Translations under genes and position numbers: made by a program
Part shown: one piece after another, positions 32,357 to 43,881 of the stretch
How the letters are laid out: each line of letters opens with the position of its first letter
Position numbering within the stretch: the stretch's first letter is position 1
The notes under the pieces: model-generated
The model's database searches: none
What the model was told of the DNA's origin: nothing
What the model saw: the letters and a program-made list of their open reading frames with translations, nothing else
Assembly (NCBI RefSeq): GCF_018494035.1
Contig: NZ_JABBFO010000001.1
Span: 1 to 64,000, forward strand
Source of the DNA: Rosenbergiella australiborealis
Lineage (GTDB): Bacteria; Pseudomonadota; Gammaproteobacteria; Enterobacterales; Enterobacteriaceae
DNA: 64,000 bases
Direction: 5' to 3'

Positions 32357-32395
32357 TGATGTATTCCGGGAATTTTGTCTTGTTAACCCAATATT

Positions 32396-33823
<1,428 letters not shown>

Positions 33824-36800
33824 TTACTGCGCCTGAACCCGAAGTTCTGCCGCTGACCGGCTACGGTGTCCCAGTAATGCTTTTACATCACTCGACTTTG
33901 GTTTGATCAGCATAAATTTTTCTGCCCAGTTTGACCAATGTGCAAGGATCTCCTCGCCACGGCTTGACTGTGTATATTGCACATGCTCGGTAATCAACCC
34001 GCGCAAATGCTCTTCGTGAATAGGGAGCGATGCAACGTCGAGCACTTCGACAAGTTCAGCGTTAACACGTTTACGGAATTCGCCATCTTCATCTAATACG
34101 TAAGCAAATCCGCCTGTCATGCCAGCACCAAAGTTGACGCCTGTTCGGCCAATAATACAGACAACTCCTCCCGTCATGTATTCACAGCCGTTATCGCCAA
34201 TTCCTTCAACAACGGTGATCGCTCCTGAGTTACGCACGGCAAAACGTTCTCCTGCGCGGCCAGCGGCAAAGAGTTTCCCACCCGTTGCGCCATATAAGCA
34301 GGTATTTCCGGCGATGGTTGCTTCATGGCTACGGAACGCAGAGCCGATTGGGGGACGGATAGCGAGTAATCCACCTGCCATCCCTTTTCCGACATAGTCG
34401 TTGGCATCGCCGGTTAAAATCATCTCTAATCCACCTGCATTCCACACCCCGAAACTTTGTCCGGCTGTTCCGTTCAGATGAACCTGAATTGGATCCGCCG
34501 CCAAGCCTTGGTCACCGTAGCGTTGTGCGATAGCACCGGATAAGGTAGCACCGATTGAACGATCCGTATTTTTCACATCAAAGTAGAGATGTTTACTTTG
34601 TTTTGCTTCAATATACGGAAGAGCTTGTTCTAACAGCGCTTTATTTAGTGTTCCTTTATCAAAAGGAGGGTTGGACTCTGTGCAATACAGAGCCTTACCT
34701 GGCACAGGTGTCGCCGTTTCAAGCAGTGATCCGAGCGTCAACTTTTGTTGTTTGGCAGTAAAGCCTTCTAATGTAGTGAGCAAATCCGTACGACCGATCA
34801 AATCGGTTAACCGACTGACACCCAAAGAGGCCATGATTTCACGTGTTTCCCGAGCTATAAACTCAAAGTAATTAGTCACTTTAAAGGGTAACCCGTGGTA
34901 ATGATTCTTACGCAACTTCTCGTCTTGTGTAGCAACGCCTGTTGCACAGTTATTGAGGTGACAAATACGTAAGTATTTACAGCCTAGTGCGACCATTGGC
35001 CCAGTTCCAAACCCAAAACTCTCTGCGCCGAGAATCGCCGCTTTGATAATATCGAGGCCGGTTTTTAGTCCGCCATCAATTTGTAAACGGATTTTATGAC
35101 GTAGTCCATTGGCAACGAGGGCTTGCTGTGTTTCCACTAAACCAAGTTCCCACGGACAACCGGCATATTTCACGGAGGTCAATGGACTTGCACCGGTACC
35201 GCCATCGTAGCCAGCCACGGTAATTAAATCGGCATAGGCCTTAGCTACACCGGTAGCAATAGTGCCTACACCTGGCTCGGAAACCAGTTTTACTGAGATT
35301 AATGCCTTCGGATTGACTTGTTTGAGGTCAAAAATAAGCTGGGCTAAATCCTCGATTGAATAAATATCGTGATGCGGTGGCGGCGAAATAAGTGTGACGC
35401 CGGGTACCGAATAGCGTAAACGTGCAATGTAAGGGGTGACTTTATCCCCTGGTAGCTGTCCACCTTCACCTGGTTTAGCGCCTTGTGCCACTTTAATTTG
35501 AATTACATCGGCGTTAACTAAATAAGCGGGTGTAACACCAAAACGGCCAGAGGCTACTTGCTTGATTCGCGACACTTTATTGGTCCCGTAGCGCGCAGGA
35601 TCTTCACCACCTTCTCCTGAGTTGGAGAATCCGCCAATACTGTTCATTGCTTCAGCTAAGGCTTCATGCGCTTCGGGACTTAATGCACCAATTGACATGG
35701 CTGCGGTATCGAAACGTTTAAATAGCGCCGTTGCAGGTTCAACATCGTCGATACTAATCACCTTGTCACTGGATTTTAAGGCCAGTAGGTCACGCAAAGT
35801 CGCAGTGGGGCGATTATTGACATGTTGGGCATAGTTTAGGTAATCAGCATAGTCACCGCTCTCTACGGCTTTTTGCAGGGTATTGACGATATCGGGGTTA
35901 TACGCGTGATATTCTCCACCGTGGACGTATTTTAATAATCCACCTTGTTCGAGTGGCTTACGCGCTAACCATGCTCGTTTAGCAAGATTCACTAAGTCTT
36001 GCTCGAAGTCGCTGAAATTAGCGCCACCAATACGGCTGGTCACATTCTGGAAGCAGAGTTTTGTAATATCGGTATGCAGTCCGACGGCTTCAAACAGTTT
36101 TGAGCAACGGTAGGAGGCGACCGTTGAAATTCCCATTTTCGACATGATTTTATATAAGCCTTTGTTGATCCCATTACGGTAATTCAACATCGCTTTACGG
36201 TAATCATGGTCGATAACTCCGCTATCAGCCATTTTCGCTAAGGTTTCATATGCTAACCACGGGTAAATAGCCGTTGCACCAAAACCAAGTAGAACAGCAA
36301 AGTGGTGAGGATCTCGGGCCGAAGCAGTCTCGACAATAATGTTCGCATCACAGCGTAGACTTTTTTCGACTAAGCGTGCTTGTACGGCACCGACGATCAT
36401 CGGCGCTGGAACAGGAAGTCTCTCTGCTGAGATATGCCGGTCAGAGAGCACAAGTAAGACGGTACCTTCACGAACCATTTTCTCTGCTTGATCATTGAGA
36501 CGATGGATCGCTGCCTCCAAATGTTCTTCAGCGGGGTTAAAGGTACAATCTAGGGTATCTGCACGATAGTATTGACTGTCTAACTGCGTTAGCTGTGAGA
36601 AGTCTGAGTAAAGTAAGATCGGGGACTTGAAACTCACACGGTGAGCTTGCCCTTCTGCTTCACAAAAGACGTTCATCTCTTGACCAATACAGGTTGCCAA
36701 CGACATTACATGATTTTCACGTAATGGATCGATAGGGGGGTTAGTGACTTGTGCAAATTGCTGACGAAAATAGTCATAAATGATACGCGGGCGGCTACTC

Positions 36801-38290
36801 AGTACGGCGAAGGGGGTATCATCACCCATTGAGCCGACGGCCTCTTGACCATTTTCGCCGAGTACGCGAATAACGGTGTCTAACTCTTCGCTGCTATAGC
36901 CGAATTGCTTATGCCATGTCGCAAGCTCTGTATCATCGAGTTGACGACTGCCTACGCGATCGTCAGGGAGATCTTCAAAAGGAACTAAACGCTTAACGTT
37001 TTTTTCCATCCACGTTTTATAAGGATGACGGCTTTTTAGGTCATTATCTGTTTCAGCGGAATGTAAAATACGGCCATTACGCGTATCGATAACCATTAAT
37101 TCACCAGGCCCTACTCGACCTTTTTCGACGACTTCATCCGGTTGATAATCCCAAATACCCACTTCCGACGCACAAGTAATTAACTTATCTTTGGTGATAA
37201 CGTAGCGCGCAGGTCGTAGGCCATTACGATCAAGGTTACAGGCGGCATACCGTCCGTCAGACATCACGATACCTGCAGGGCCATCCCAAGGCTCCATATG
37301 CATGGAGTTGAAATCAAAGAAGGCGCGTAGGTCTGGGTCCATATCAGGATTATTTTGCCAAGCAGGTGGCACAAGTAAGCGCATTGCACGAACTAAGTCC
37401 ATTCCGCCATTCAAAAACAGCTCCAGCATATTATCCATAGAACTTGAGTCAGAGCCGGTTTCATTGACGAACGGGGCGACCGTCTGCAAATCAGGGATCA
37501 GCGGGGTATTAAACTTATAGGCGCGTGCTCTTGCCCATTGGCGGTTACCGGCAATGGTATTAATTTCACCATTATGTGCCATATAGCGGAAGGGCTGCGC
37601 GAGTGGCCAGCGTGGCACAGTATTGGTTGAAAAACGCTGGTGAAATAGGCAGATAGAAGACTCAAGACGTAAATCTGCCAAATCAAGATAGAATCTTGGC
37701 AGATCTGCAGGCATACATAGGCCTTTATAAATATTCACTTGGTTAGAGAAGCTACAGATGTAAAATTCGCTATCCTCTAAGGCTTCCACTCGCTTTTCGA
37801 TACGACGACGAGCCATATATAGGCGTCGTTCCATATCACGTGGGCGCCAACCAGCCGGTGCATTAATAAAAATTTGCTCAATTACCGGTAGTGAAGAGAG
37901 GGCTATTTCACCCAAGACATCGCGATTAATCGGGACTTCACGCCAGCCGACAACGGAAAGTGTTTCACGTAACACTTCTTCTTCGATAATTTTACGCGAT
38001 ACGGCTGCTTTTTCCGGGTCATTATTTAGAAAAAGCATTCCAACGCTGTAATTCCGTGCAAGGCTCCAGCCTTGCGTTTCAGCAATATAGCGAAAGAAGC
38101 GGTCTGGTTTTTGTAGCAATAATCCACATCCATCACCCGTTTTTCCATCAGCAAGTATTGCACCACGGTGTTGCATCCGCGCGAGACCATGAATTGCCGT
38201 TCTGACAACTTTATGGCTGGGTTCGCCTTCTATATGGGCAATCAGGCCAAAGCCACAGTTAGCCTTTTCAAAGGATTTATCATACAACAT
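33824..38290 (-). CDS. gltB: Glutamate synthase (NADPH) large subunit
   Basis: GltB makes glutamate from glutamine and 2-oxoglutarate, the main ammonia-assimilation route at low ammonium. The 1488-residue protein begins MLYDKSFEKANCGFG. Cys12 is the expected N-terminal nucleophile after propeptide removal, starting the class II amidotransferase domain. A central domain, the FMN synthase domain with the [3Fe-4S] cysteines (CKYLRICHLNNCATG), and a C-terminal beta-helix (MTGGVVCIIGRTGVNFGAGM) follow. GGAGGT precedes the ATG at good spacing, so 43 earlier in-frame codons are rejected. Confidence 0.98.
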   Translation of the reverse strand: MLYDKSFEKANCGFGLIAHIEGEPSHKVVRTAIHGLARMQHRGAILADGKTGDGCGLLLQKPDRFFRYIAETQGWSLARNYSVGMLFLNNDPEKAAVSRKIIEEEVLRETLSVVGWREVPINRDVLGEIALSSLPVIEQIFINAPAGWRPRDMERRLYMARRRIEKRVEALEDSEFYICSFSNQVNIYKGLCMPADLPRFYLDLADLRLESSICLFHQRFSTNTVPRWPLAQPFRYMAHNGEINTIAGNRQWARARAYKFNTPLIPDLQTVAPFVNETGSDSSSMDNMLELFLNGGMDLVRAMRLLVPPAWQNNPDMDPDLRAFFDFNSMHMEPWDGPAGIVMSDGRYAACNLDRNGLRPARYVITKDKLITCASEVGIWDYQPDEVVEKGRVGPGELMVIDTRNGRILHSAETDNDLKSRHPYKTWMEKNVKRLVPFEDLPDDRVGSRQLDDTELATWHKQFGYSSEELDTVIRVLGENGQEAVGSMGDDTPFAVLSSRPRIIYDYFRQQFAQVTNPPIDPLRENHVMSLATCIGQEMNVFCEAEGQAHRVSFKSPILLYSDFSQLTQLDSQYYRADTLDCTFNPAEEHLEAAIHRLNDQAEKMVREGTVLLVLSDRHISAERLPVPAPMIVGAVQARLVEKSLRCDANIIVETASARDPHHFAVLLGFGATAIYPWLAYETLAKMADSGVIDHDYRKAMLNYRNGINKGLYKIMSKMGISTVASYRCSKLFEAVGLHTDITKLCFQNVTSRIGGANFSDFEQDLVNLAKRAWLARKPLEQGGLLKYVHGGEYHAYNPDIVNTLQKAVESGDYADYLNYAQHVNNRPTATLRDLLALKSSDKVISIDDVEPATALFKRFDTAAMSIGALSPEAHEALAEAMNSIGGFSNSGEGGEDPARYGTNKVSRIKQVASGRFGVTPAYLVNADVIQIKVAQGAKPGEGGQLPGDKVTPYIARLRYSVPGVTLISPPPHHDIYSIEDLAQLIFDLKQVNPKALISVKLVSEPGVGTIATGVAKAYADLITVAGYDGGTGASPLTSVKYAGCPWELGLVETQQALVANGLRHKIRLQIDGGLKTGLDIIKAAILGAESFGFGTGPMVALGCKYLRICHLNNCATGVATQDEKLRKNHYHGLPFKVTNYFEFIARETREIMASLGVSRLTDLIGRTDLLTTLEGFTAKQQKLTLGSLLETATPVPGKALYCTESNPPFDKGTLNKALLEQALPYIEAKQSKHLYFDVKNTDRSIGATLSGAIAQRYGDQGLAADPIQVHLNGTAGQSFGVWNAGGLEMILTGDANDYVGKGMAGGLLAIRPPIGSAFRSHEATIAGNTCLYGATGGKLFAAGRAGERFAVRNSGAITVVEGIGDNGCEYMTGGVVCIIGRTGVNFGAGMTGGFAYVLDEDGEFRKRVNAELVEVLDVASLPIHEEHLRGLITEHVQYTQSSRGEEILAHWSNWAEKFMLIKPKSSDVKALLGHRSRSAAELRVQAQ

Positions 38291-38694
38291 TGAGTCAACC
38301 TCCACGGGCTCTGCGGCCCTTTTCTTCCAGCACTTTGCTACCGATAACGCTGCATGGGCTAGGGTAATGGTTAGGAGCGTAAATTCGCGTTTTAGCCCTG
38401 TGGGGTTAAGGGATACCAAGACCTTAAAGTCAGCAGGGAACGTTTAATTACTGAATAAAATAGGCGGGGATAATGCACGCCGCACAGATTACTACCAGCT
38501 ATGTGTCAACTTATCGGGAATTATGACCGAGGTCAAATTAAGGAGGTAACAAATGTTTCATTGACTATTTTTATGTATCATAATGAATATTAACTATTTT
38601 TAGTCTATTTTAATCGGTTTGCATTGTTATGGTGCAACGGATTTGTGTTATCTGTATCACTGTGGTGCAGGCCAAAACATAGCTATACGCTCTG

Positions 38695-38731
38695 TTATAG
38701 TGGTAAATAGAAGTGGTTTATAGTGGTAAAT
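38695..38731. repeat. 14-bp direct repeat upstream of arcB and gltB
   Basis: TTATAGTGGTAAAT occurs at 38695-38708 and again at 38718-38731, a 23-bp period close to two helical turns. It lies in the gene-free divergent region about 200 nt before arcB and 405 nt before gltB. The even phasing suggests a possible protein-binding array. Whether it belongs to gltB, arcB or neither is unknown. Confidence 0.5.
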
Positions 38732-38821
38732 GACATTTAAATGTTTTTTTTAACTATTTTATCCATCGCGGTTTTTTTTATTTCGCCTTCAGAACAAATT
38801 GTGCGGAATCGATAAATAACA

Positions 38822-38856
38822 TGAATTTAAATGCAAATAGTTAACATTTAAATTCA
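38822..38856. repeat. 12-bp inverted repeat in the arcB upstream region
   Basis: TGAATTTAAATG (38822-38833) and CATTTAAATTCA (38845-38856) form a perfect inverted repeat around an 11-nt spacer. It lies about 70 nt before the arcB ATG. A further self-complementary CATTTAAATG is at 38734-38743. It could be an operator or an RNA hairpin in the arcB leader. Otherwise the 634-nt gltB-arcB spacer is AT-rich with no gene; E. coli has yhcC here. Confidence 0.55.
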
Positions 38857-38924
38857 AAAGTTAATCTGCTGCTTACCGCTTTATTTTTACGCTATCATGT
38901 AGACTCCTCGATGATGGAGTGATT

Positions 38925-41252
38925 ATGAAACATATCCGCCTGTTAGCGCAGTACTACGTTGATTTAATGGTCAAACTTGGCCTTGTCCGCTTCTCTTTAC
39001 TGCTCGCATCAGCATTAGTCGTGCTGGCGATGATTGTACAAATGGCCGTGACCCTATTATTACATGGCCATGTTGAATCGATTGATGTAGTGCGATCAAT
39101 CTTCTTTGGTTTACTTATCACTCCTTGGGCCGTTTATTTTCTCTCCGTGGTGGTTGATCAATTGGAGGAGTCTCGGCAGCGTTTAGCGAAGTTGGTCGAT
39201 AAATTAGAAGAAATGCGTGATCGCGATTTACAGCTTAATCAGCAGATGCAACAGACGATCACTCAACTTAATCAAGAGATCACTGAGCGTAAAAATGCGG
39301 AGCATGCACGGGAAAGTGCAATTCAAAAACTCGAAGAGGAGATGGAAGGGCGGATTAAAGCACAAATAGAATTGGAGCAACAATCTTCCTTTTTACGTTC
39401 GTTTTTAGATGCATCTCCAGATCTGGTTTTTTATCGTAATATTGACCGCCAGTTTTCGGGGTGTAACCGAGCGTTAGAGTTATTAACTGGGAAAAGTGAA
39501 CAGCAGTTAATCGGCTTACGACCACAAGATGTATATGATATTGATACTGCAGAAAAAATATTAGCTACTGATGAGAAGGTTTTTCGTCACAATATCGCAC
39601 TCACTTACGAGCAATGGTTACATTATCCCGACGGAAAGAAAGCCTGTTTTGAAGTACGTAAAGTTCCCTATTATGACCGCATTGGAAAACGAAGTGGCTT
39701 AATGGGCTTTGGTCGCGATATTACGGAGCGTAAGCGTTATCAAGAGGCTTTGGAAAATGCGAGTCGCGATAAGACGACCTTTATCTCAACGATCAGCCAT
39801 GAGCTACGTACTCCACTAAACGGCATTGTCGGATTAAGCCGTATCTTATTAGATACCCAATTGGATGGCGATCAGCTTAACTATCTCAAAACTATCCATG
39901 TATCGGCGATTACTTTGGGTAACATTTTTAATGATGTTATTGAGATGGATAAAATCGAACGTCAAAATATTAAGCTTGACCGTCAGCCGATTAACTTTAC
40001 AGATTTTATTGCTGATCTCGAAAACTTAGCTGGGTTACTGGTGCAACCGAAAGGCCTGACTTTCATCATGCATGTTGAAGAGCCGTTACCGCGAACCGTA
40101 CTTGCTGATGGTACGAGATTAAGACAAATATTGTGGAACTTGATCAGTAACGCGGTGAAGTTTACAAAGGAGGGAGAGGTCTCAATCCGGGTAAGTTACC
40201 AATCGCAACACTTGACGTTTGCAGTGAAAGATTCGGGTATAGGCATTCCGCAGTCCGAACAGGACAAGATTTTCGCTATGTATTATCAAGTTGAAGATGC
40301 TCAGGGTGGGAAGCCAGCGACGGGGACAGGGATTGGCCTTGCTGTTTCTGCACGTATTGCCGAGGCAATGGGAGGGAGCATTCGTGTTGAGAGTGAGCCG
40401 CATCGTGGCGCATGTTTCACTCTTGATGTGTCTGCGCCTGAGATTCTGTCTTTAGCTTCCGACGTTGTGGATGAGGATGAGGGACTATTACCGGTGCTTC
40501 ATATCCTTCTAGTCGAAGATATTGAGCTTAATGTGATTGTTGCCCGTTCGGTATTAGAAAAACTAGGTTGTTCAATCGATGTTGCCATGACAGGACAAGA
40601 AGCCCTAGACCTTTTTGATCCCGATGAATATGACATGGTACTGCTGGATATTCAATTACCGGATATGACCGGCCTAGAGGTAGCGAGGCAGTTAAAACAG
40701 CGATACACCCCGCAACAACTTCCGCCTTTGGTGGCCCTCACTGCAAATGTCTTAAAAGATAAAAGCGAGTATCTTAATGCAGGTTTAGATGGTGTGCTGA
40801 GTAAGCCTCTGTCTGTACCGGCGCTAACCGCTACCATCAAGCAGTTTTGGGATCCTAGCTCTACACCCACTCAATCATCCACCTCCTCTTTGGTTACCCA
40901 GTCTTCAGACAGATTGGATACCGAGATGTTGGAGCAATACTTAAGCTTAGTTGGCCCATCACTGATCCACGATGGCATAGCCATGTTCGAGAAAATGATG
41001 CCGGATTATCTTGAGGTGCTTGATTCAAACATGTTGGCGCGTGATCAAACCGAGATTGCAGAACAGGGACATAAAATTAAAGGGGCGGCAGGAGCCATTG
41101 GGCTAAAACAGATACAAAAAATTGCACAGAAGATCCAGTCACCAGAGTTACCGGCATGGTGGGATAATGTTCAAGATTGGGTCGACGAGTTACATTGTGC
41201 CTGGCAAAAAGATATTGATGTATTGAAAGCGTGGTTAAAAAGTCAGTCTTAG
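38925..41252 (+). CDS. arcB: Aerobic respiration control sensor histidine kinase ArcB
   Basis: ArcB is the tripartite inner-membrane kinase that senses quinone redox state and phosphorylates ArcA. The 775-residue protein has two membrane helices (about 22-47 and 57-77), a coiled coil, and a PAS domain with the redox-active Cys180 and Cys241. The HisKA domain has His292 in ISHELRTPLNG. A receiver domain (phospho-Asp in LLDIQLPD, about 575) and an HPt domain (GHKIKGAAG) follow. The ATG at 38925 has GGAG upstream; a GTG two codons earlier is rejected. Convergent with arcZ. Confidence 0.97.
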   Translation: MKHIRLLAQYYVDLMVKLGLVRFSLLLASALVVLAMIVQMAVTLLLHGHVESIDVVRSIFFGLLITPWAVYFLSVVVDQLEESRQRLAKLVDKLEEMRDRDLQLNQQMQQTITQLNQEITERKNAEHARESAIQKLEEEMEGRIKAQIELEQQSSFLRSFLDASPDLVFYRNIDRQFSGCNRALELLTGKSEQQLIGLRPQDVYDIDTAEKILATDEKVFRHNIALTYEQWLHYPDGKKACFEVRKVPYYDRIGKRSGLMGFGRDITERKRYQEALENASRDKTTFISTISHELRTPLNGIVGLSRILLDTQLDGDQLNYLKTIHVSAITLGNIFNDVIEMDKIERQNIKLDRQPINFTDFIADLENLAGLLVQPKGLTFIMHVEEPLPRTVLADGTRLRQILWNLISNAVKFTKEGEVSIRVSYQSQHLTFAVKDSGIGIPQSEQDKIFAMYYQVEDAQGGKPATGTGIGLAVSARIAEAMGGSIRVESEPHRGACFTLDVSAPEILSLASDVVDEDEGLLPVLHILLVEDIELNVIVARSVLEKLGCSIDVAMTGQEALDLFDPDEYDMVLLDIQLPDMTGLEVARQLKQRYTPQQLPPLVALTANVLKDKSEYLNAGLDGVLSKPLSVPALTATIKQFWDPSSTPTQSSTSSLVTQSSDRLDTEMLEQYLSLVGPSLIHDGIAMFEKMMPDYLEVLDSNMLARDQTEIAEQGHKIKGAAGAIGLKQIQKIAQKIQSPELPAWWDNVQDWVDELHCAWQKDIDVLKAWLKSQS

Positions 41253-41255
41253 GAG

Positions 41256-41360
41256 AAAAATTACCCCGGTTAAACCGGGGTGCGCGAAGATTGCGCCAAC
41301 ACCAGGGAAAGAGAACCGAACAGCATATTAATTATTGATAGTAATCGTACTGCTATTCAG
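41256..41360 (-). ncRNA. arcZ: Small RNA ArcZ (SraH/RyhA)
   Basis: On the minus strand the segment CCCTGGTGTTGGCGCA, then TTCGCGCACCCCGG, reproduces the conserved 3' half of E. coli ArcZ. That half is the processed seed which pairs with rpoS and other mRNAs with Hfq. It ends in a 9-bp terminator stem (41263-41271 with 41273-41281) and AATTTTT. The 5' half is diverged. A promoter fits: TTGTTT (41390-41395), a 17-bp spacer and TATCCA (41367-41372), giving a start near 41360. As in E. coli it converges on arcB; in E. coli ArcA represses arcZ and ArcZ lowers arcB mRNA. The 5' end is estimated. Confidence 0.88.
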
Positions 41361-41979
41361 TGGTATTGGATATCGAGGTCTACTGTAGCAAACAAATGGT
41401 ACCGATTTCTATAAAACATTAACGTTAGTAATGCATTTAATACAAAAAGACCTTTAACGCTTAGTTAAACCCTATATTGTCCTGATACTAAAATCGACTT
41501 TATACTTAATAACCTTATATTATCAAGGGTTATATACTATGAGCAACCATTTTCACATGTAAATACCTAAAGTTCTTAAGGTTATTTCTCTTATAAACAT
41601 TAAAACGATAGATTTAACTAATGAATAAAAGAATAACAAAATGTAATTCTGTGAAAATACCTTAATTTTCTATCCAAAGTATTACGTACTATAGAAATTT
41701 CACAATGGTTAGTCAGTTAATTGTCACTATGTTTATTTAATGTTAAGTAAGAGTGTAACAAATGATAAAATTATTGGCGAATGATAATTTACGTTAAACT
41801 AAAAAAACTTAGGTATATTGACTGTGCTGGCAAGTAAATTTTATTGTTTACAGTAAGTTGGAACCGTTTCTCACTGTTCAGTTAAGTCATCTTTTTAAGA
41901 GATATATCCTCTATTATCACTTAATCTCATATAATTATTAGTTAGGAATTACAAACGGAATGGCTAAACGAGAGTGGGT
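41361..41979 (+). other. Gene-free AT-rich spacer between arcZ and mtgA
   Basis: About 620 nt with no supported coding frame. The left end holds the arcZ promoter and the right end the mtgA promoter. E. coli carries elbB here, joined to mtgA; I found no recognisable elbB fragment in any frame, so the gene is deleted or decayed beyond recognition. Confidence 0.6.
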
Positions 41980-42714
41980 ATGATAATTAAACGTAAAGCA
42001 GGGTGGAGCCGGATAAAAAAAGGGCTAATCAGACTCTTTCTCTCTGTTACCGGACTCTGGTTAGTTGTTGTACTACTTTTGACGTTTCTTCCTGTTCCTT
42101 TTTCCGCTGTGATGGCTGAAAGACAGATCACGGCCTGGGCCTCAGGGAATTTTTCTTATCGTGCCCATTCTGATTGGGTCAGTATGGATGAGATTTCACC
42201 GTGGATGCCTTTAGCCGTTATTTCGTCAGAAGATCAGCGATTTACCGAACACTGGGGGATCGATTTTGGCGCGGTACAAACGGTGCTAACGCAGCAAGGG
42301 GAAACTCATCTACGCGGCGCATCGACGCTATCGCAACAGACGGCTAAGAATATGTTTTTATGGGACGGACGAAGTTGGGTACGTAAGGCAATCGAAGCGG
42401 GTATGACGCTCGGTATTGAAGCTATCTGGCGTAAAAAGCGAATCTTAACTATTTACCTCAATGTCGCAGAGTTTGGGCCTGGAATATTTGGAGTAGAAGC
42501 GGCTTCACAAGCGTATTTTCATAAGCCGGCTCGTCAATTGACAGAGGAGCAAGCAGCGTTATTGGCGGCGGTACTGCCTTCACCGTTACGCTACAAAGTT
42601 CAAACCCCTTCACGTTATGTACAGATGCGCGAACAATGGATTATGCGTCAAATGCGTCAGCTAGGTGGCCAGGCATTTTTAACGCAGCATCATTTGTACT
42701 CGCAGCGAACTTAG
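41980..42714 (+). CDS. mtgA: Monofunctional peptidoglycan glycosyltransferase MtgA
   Basis: MtgA polymerises lipid II into glycan strands. The 244-residue protein has one N-terminal membrane helix (about 13-35) and the GT51 domain. Catalytic Glu lies in [15 protein letters not shown], followed by [32 protein letters not shown] and [14 protein letters not shown]. The ATG at 41980 is chosen over the GTG two codons earlier. Its stop overlaps the 3' end of npr by 4 nt in convergent orientation. Confidence 0.96.
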   Translation: MIIKRKAGWSRIKKGLIRLFLSVTGLWLVVVLLLTFLPVPFSAVMAERQITAWASGNFSYRAHSDWVSMDEISPWMPLAVISSEDQRFTEHWGIDFGAVQTVLTQQGETHLRGASTLSQQTAKNMFLWDGRSWVRKAIEAGMTLGIEAIWRKKRILTIYLNVAEFGPGIFGVEAASQAYFHKPARQLTEEQAALLAAVLPSPLRYKVQTPSRYVQMREQWIMRQMRQLGGQAFLTQHHLYSQRT

Positions 42715-42983
42715 TCTTCGTCGAAACCTGAAGCAAAGAGTTCGACAACGGCCTGTAGAGCCTCTTGCTCTTGCGGGCCACTGGCTTCAACTTCTATCTT
42801 CCCGCCTTTTGCCGAATCCAACATGAGTAGTGCGATGACGCTGTTTGCTTCAGCCTCAGTCCCGGCTTCGTTCCTGAGTAATACCTCAGCATCGAAACTT
42901 TGTACCAACTCAAATAACTTCATAGCAGGCCGCGCGTGCATGCCTAATTTATTTTGTATTGAAACGGTTTGCTTAACGGTCAT
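42711..42983 (-). CDS. npr: Nitrogen-PTS phosphocarrier protein NPr
   Basis: NPr passes phosphate from EI-Ntr (PtsP) to EIIA-Ntr (PtsN). The 90-residue HPr-like protein has the active His16 in [17 protein letters not shown] and the Ser region [16 protein letters not shown]. It starts 11 nt inside the end of rapZ, indicating coupling; the long in-frame extension lies within rapZ and is rejected. It is the last gene of the rpoN-side cluster. Confidence 0.97.
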   Translation of the reverse strand: MTVKQTVSIQNKLGMHARPAMKLFELVQSFDAEVLLRNEAGTEAEANSVIALLMLDSAKGGKIEVEASGPQEQEALQAVVELFASGFDED

Positions 42984-43833
42984 GGTTTTTCTTTTCCAAA
43001 GTACGGTGCCGGCGTTGAACATTTTTACCTCGGGAGGCGAAATAGTCGGCAAGTTGCTCAGCAATATAAACGGAGCGATGTTTACCGCCGGTACAACCAA
43101 TTGCAACAGTCAGGTAACTGCGATTATTTCTTTCCAGCATTGGCAGCCACAATTCTAAGTAGCTGCGCGTTTGGTAGATGAACTGGTGAACGTCTGTATG
43201 GCGTTCTAAAAATTGACAGACTGGACGGTCCAAACCGGTTAATGGGCGAAGTTTGGCATCCCAATGCGGATTTGGTAGGAATCGCACATCAAATACGTAG
43301 TCAGCATCTACAGGCAGGCCATATTTGAAGCCAAATGATTCAAACACGATAGTGAGTTCGCGCTCTGGCTTTCCTGACAGTCGTGTCCGTAACATCTCTG
43401 CAAGCTCATGCACTGACATTTCGGAGGTATCAATCACTAGGTCGGCTCTTGAGCGAAGCGGTTCTAGGAGTTCAGACTCATGTTGAATGGCATCTTCGAG
43501 TGATAAATTCCGGGCAGTCAATGGGTGTAATCGACGAGTATCACTGTAACGGCGAATCAGTGTATTAGTATTGGCATCAAAAAAAAGGAGTTGAGGTGAG
43601 AATGCCAACTGGAGCTTATCAAACACCGCTTTGAATAATTGCGGCGACTCAGGCATATTCCTGATATCAATACTGACGGCTGCCGAAATTTCTCTTTTTG
43701 CTAAGGTTGCTGCGAGCTCAGGTAAGAGTTCAATAGGTAAATTATCGACGCAATAAAATCCCATATCTTCCAGTGCACGTAATGCAACCGATTTACCCGA
43801 CCCGGAACGACCGCTGACGATCATCAGTGCCAT
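42973..43833 (-). CDS. rapZ: RNase adaptor protein RapZ
   Basis: RapZ binds glucosamine-6-phosphate and the sRNA GlmZ and guides GlmZ to RNase E, controlling glmS and thus cell-wall precursor supply. The 286-residue protein has an N-terminal P-loop (SGRSGSGKS, residues 7-15), the D-rich Walker B-like VSIDIRNMP, and the C-terminal domain with [18 protein letters not shown]. It sits between ptsN and npr, as in E. coli. Confidence 0.97.
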   Translation of the reverse strand: MALMIVSGRSGSGKSVALRALEDMGFYCVDNLPIELLPELAATLAKREISAAVSIDIRNMPESPQLFKAVFDKLQLAFSPQLLFFDANTNTLIRRYSDTRRLHPLTARNLSLEDAIQHESELLEPLRSRADLVIDTSEMSVHELAEMLRTRLSGKPERELTIVFESFGFKYGLPVDADYVFDVRFLPNPHWDAKLRPLTGLDRPVCQFLERHTDVHQFIYQTRSYLELWLPMLERNNRSYLTVAIGCTGGKHRSVYIAEQLADYFASRGKNVQRRHRTLEKKNHDR

Positions 43834-43881
43834 GAATTTCTTTCTCCTGTAAATCTTTTACGAGTAAATCTGGATTAAGGG

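Noticed and set aside
38291-38419. In-frame 43-codon N-terminal extension of gltB
   Set aside because: The strong GGAGGT site and the Cys12 propeptide arrangement fix the start at 38290; the extension has no similarity to the family.
41263-41281. GC-rich palindrome after arcB as the arcB terminator
   Set aside because: There is no U-tract on the plus strand. On the minus strand it is followed by AATTTTT and preceded by conserved ArcZ sequence, so it is the arcZ terminator.
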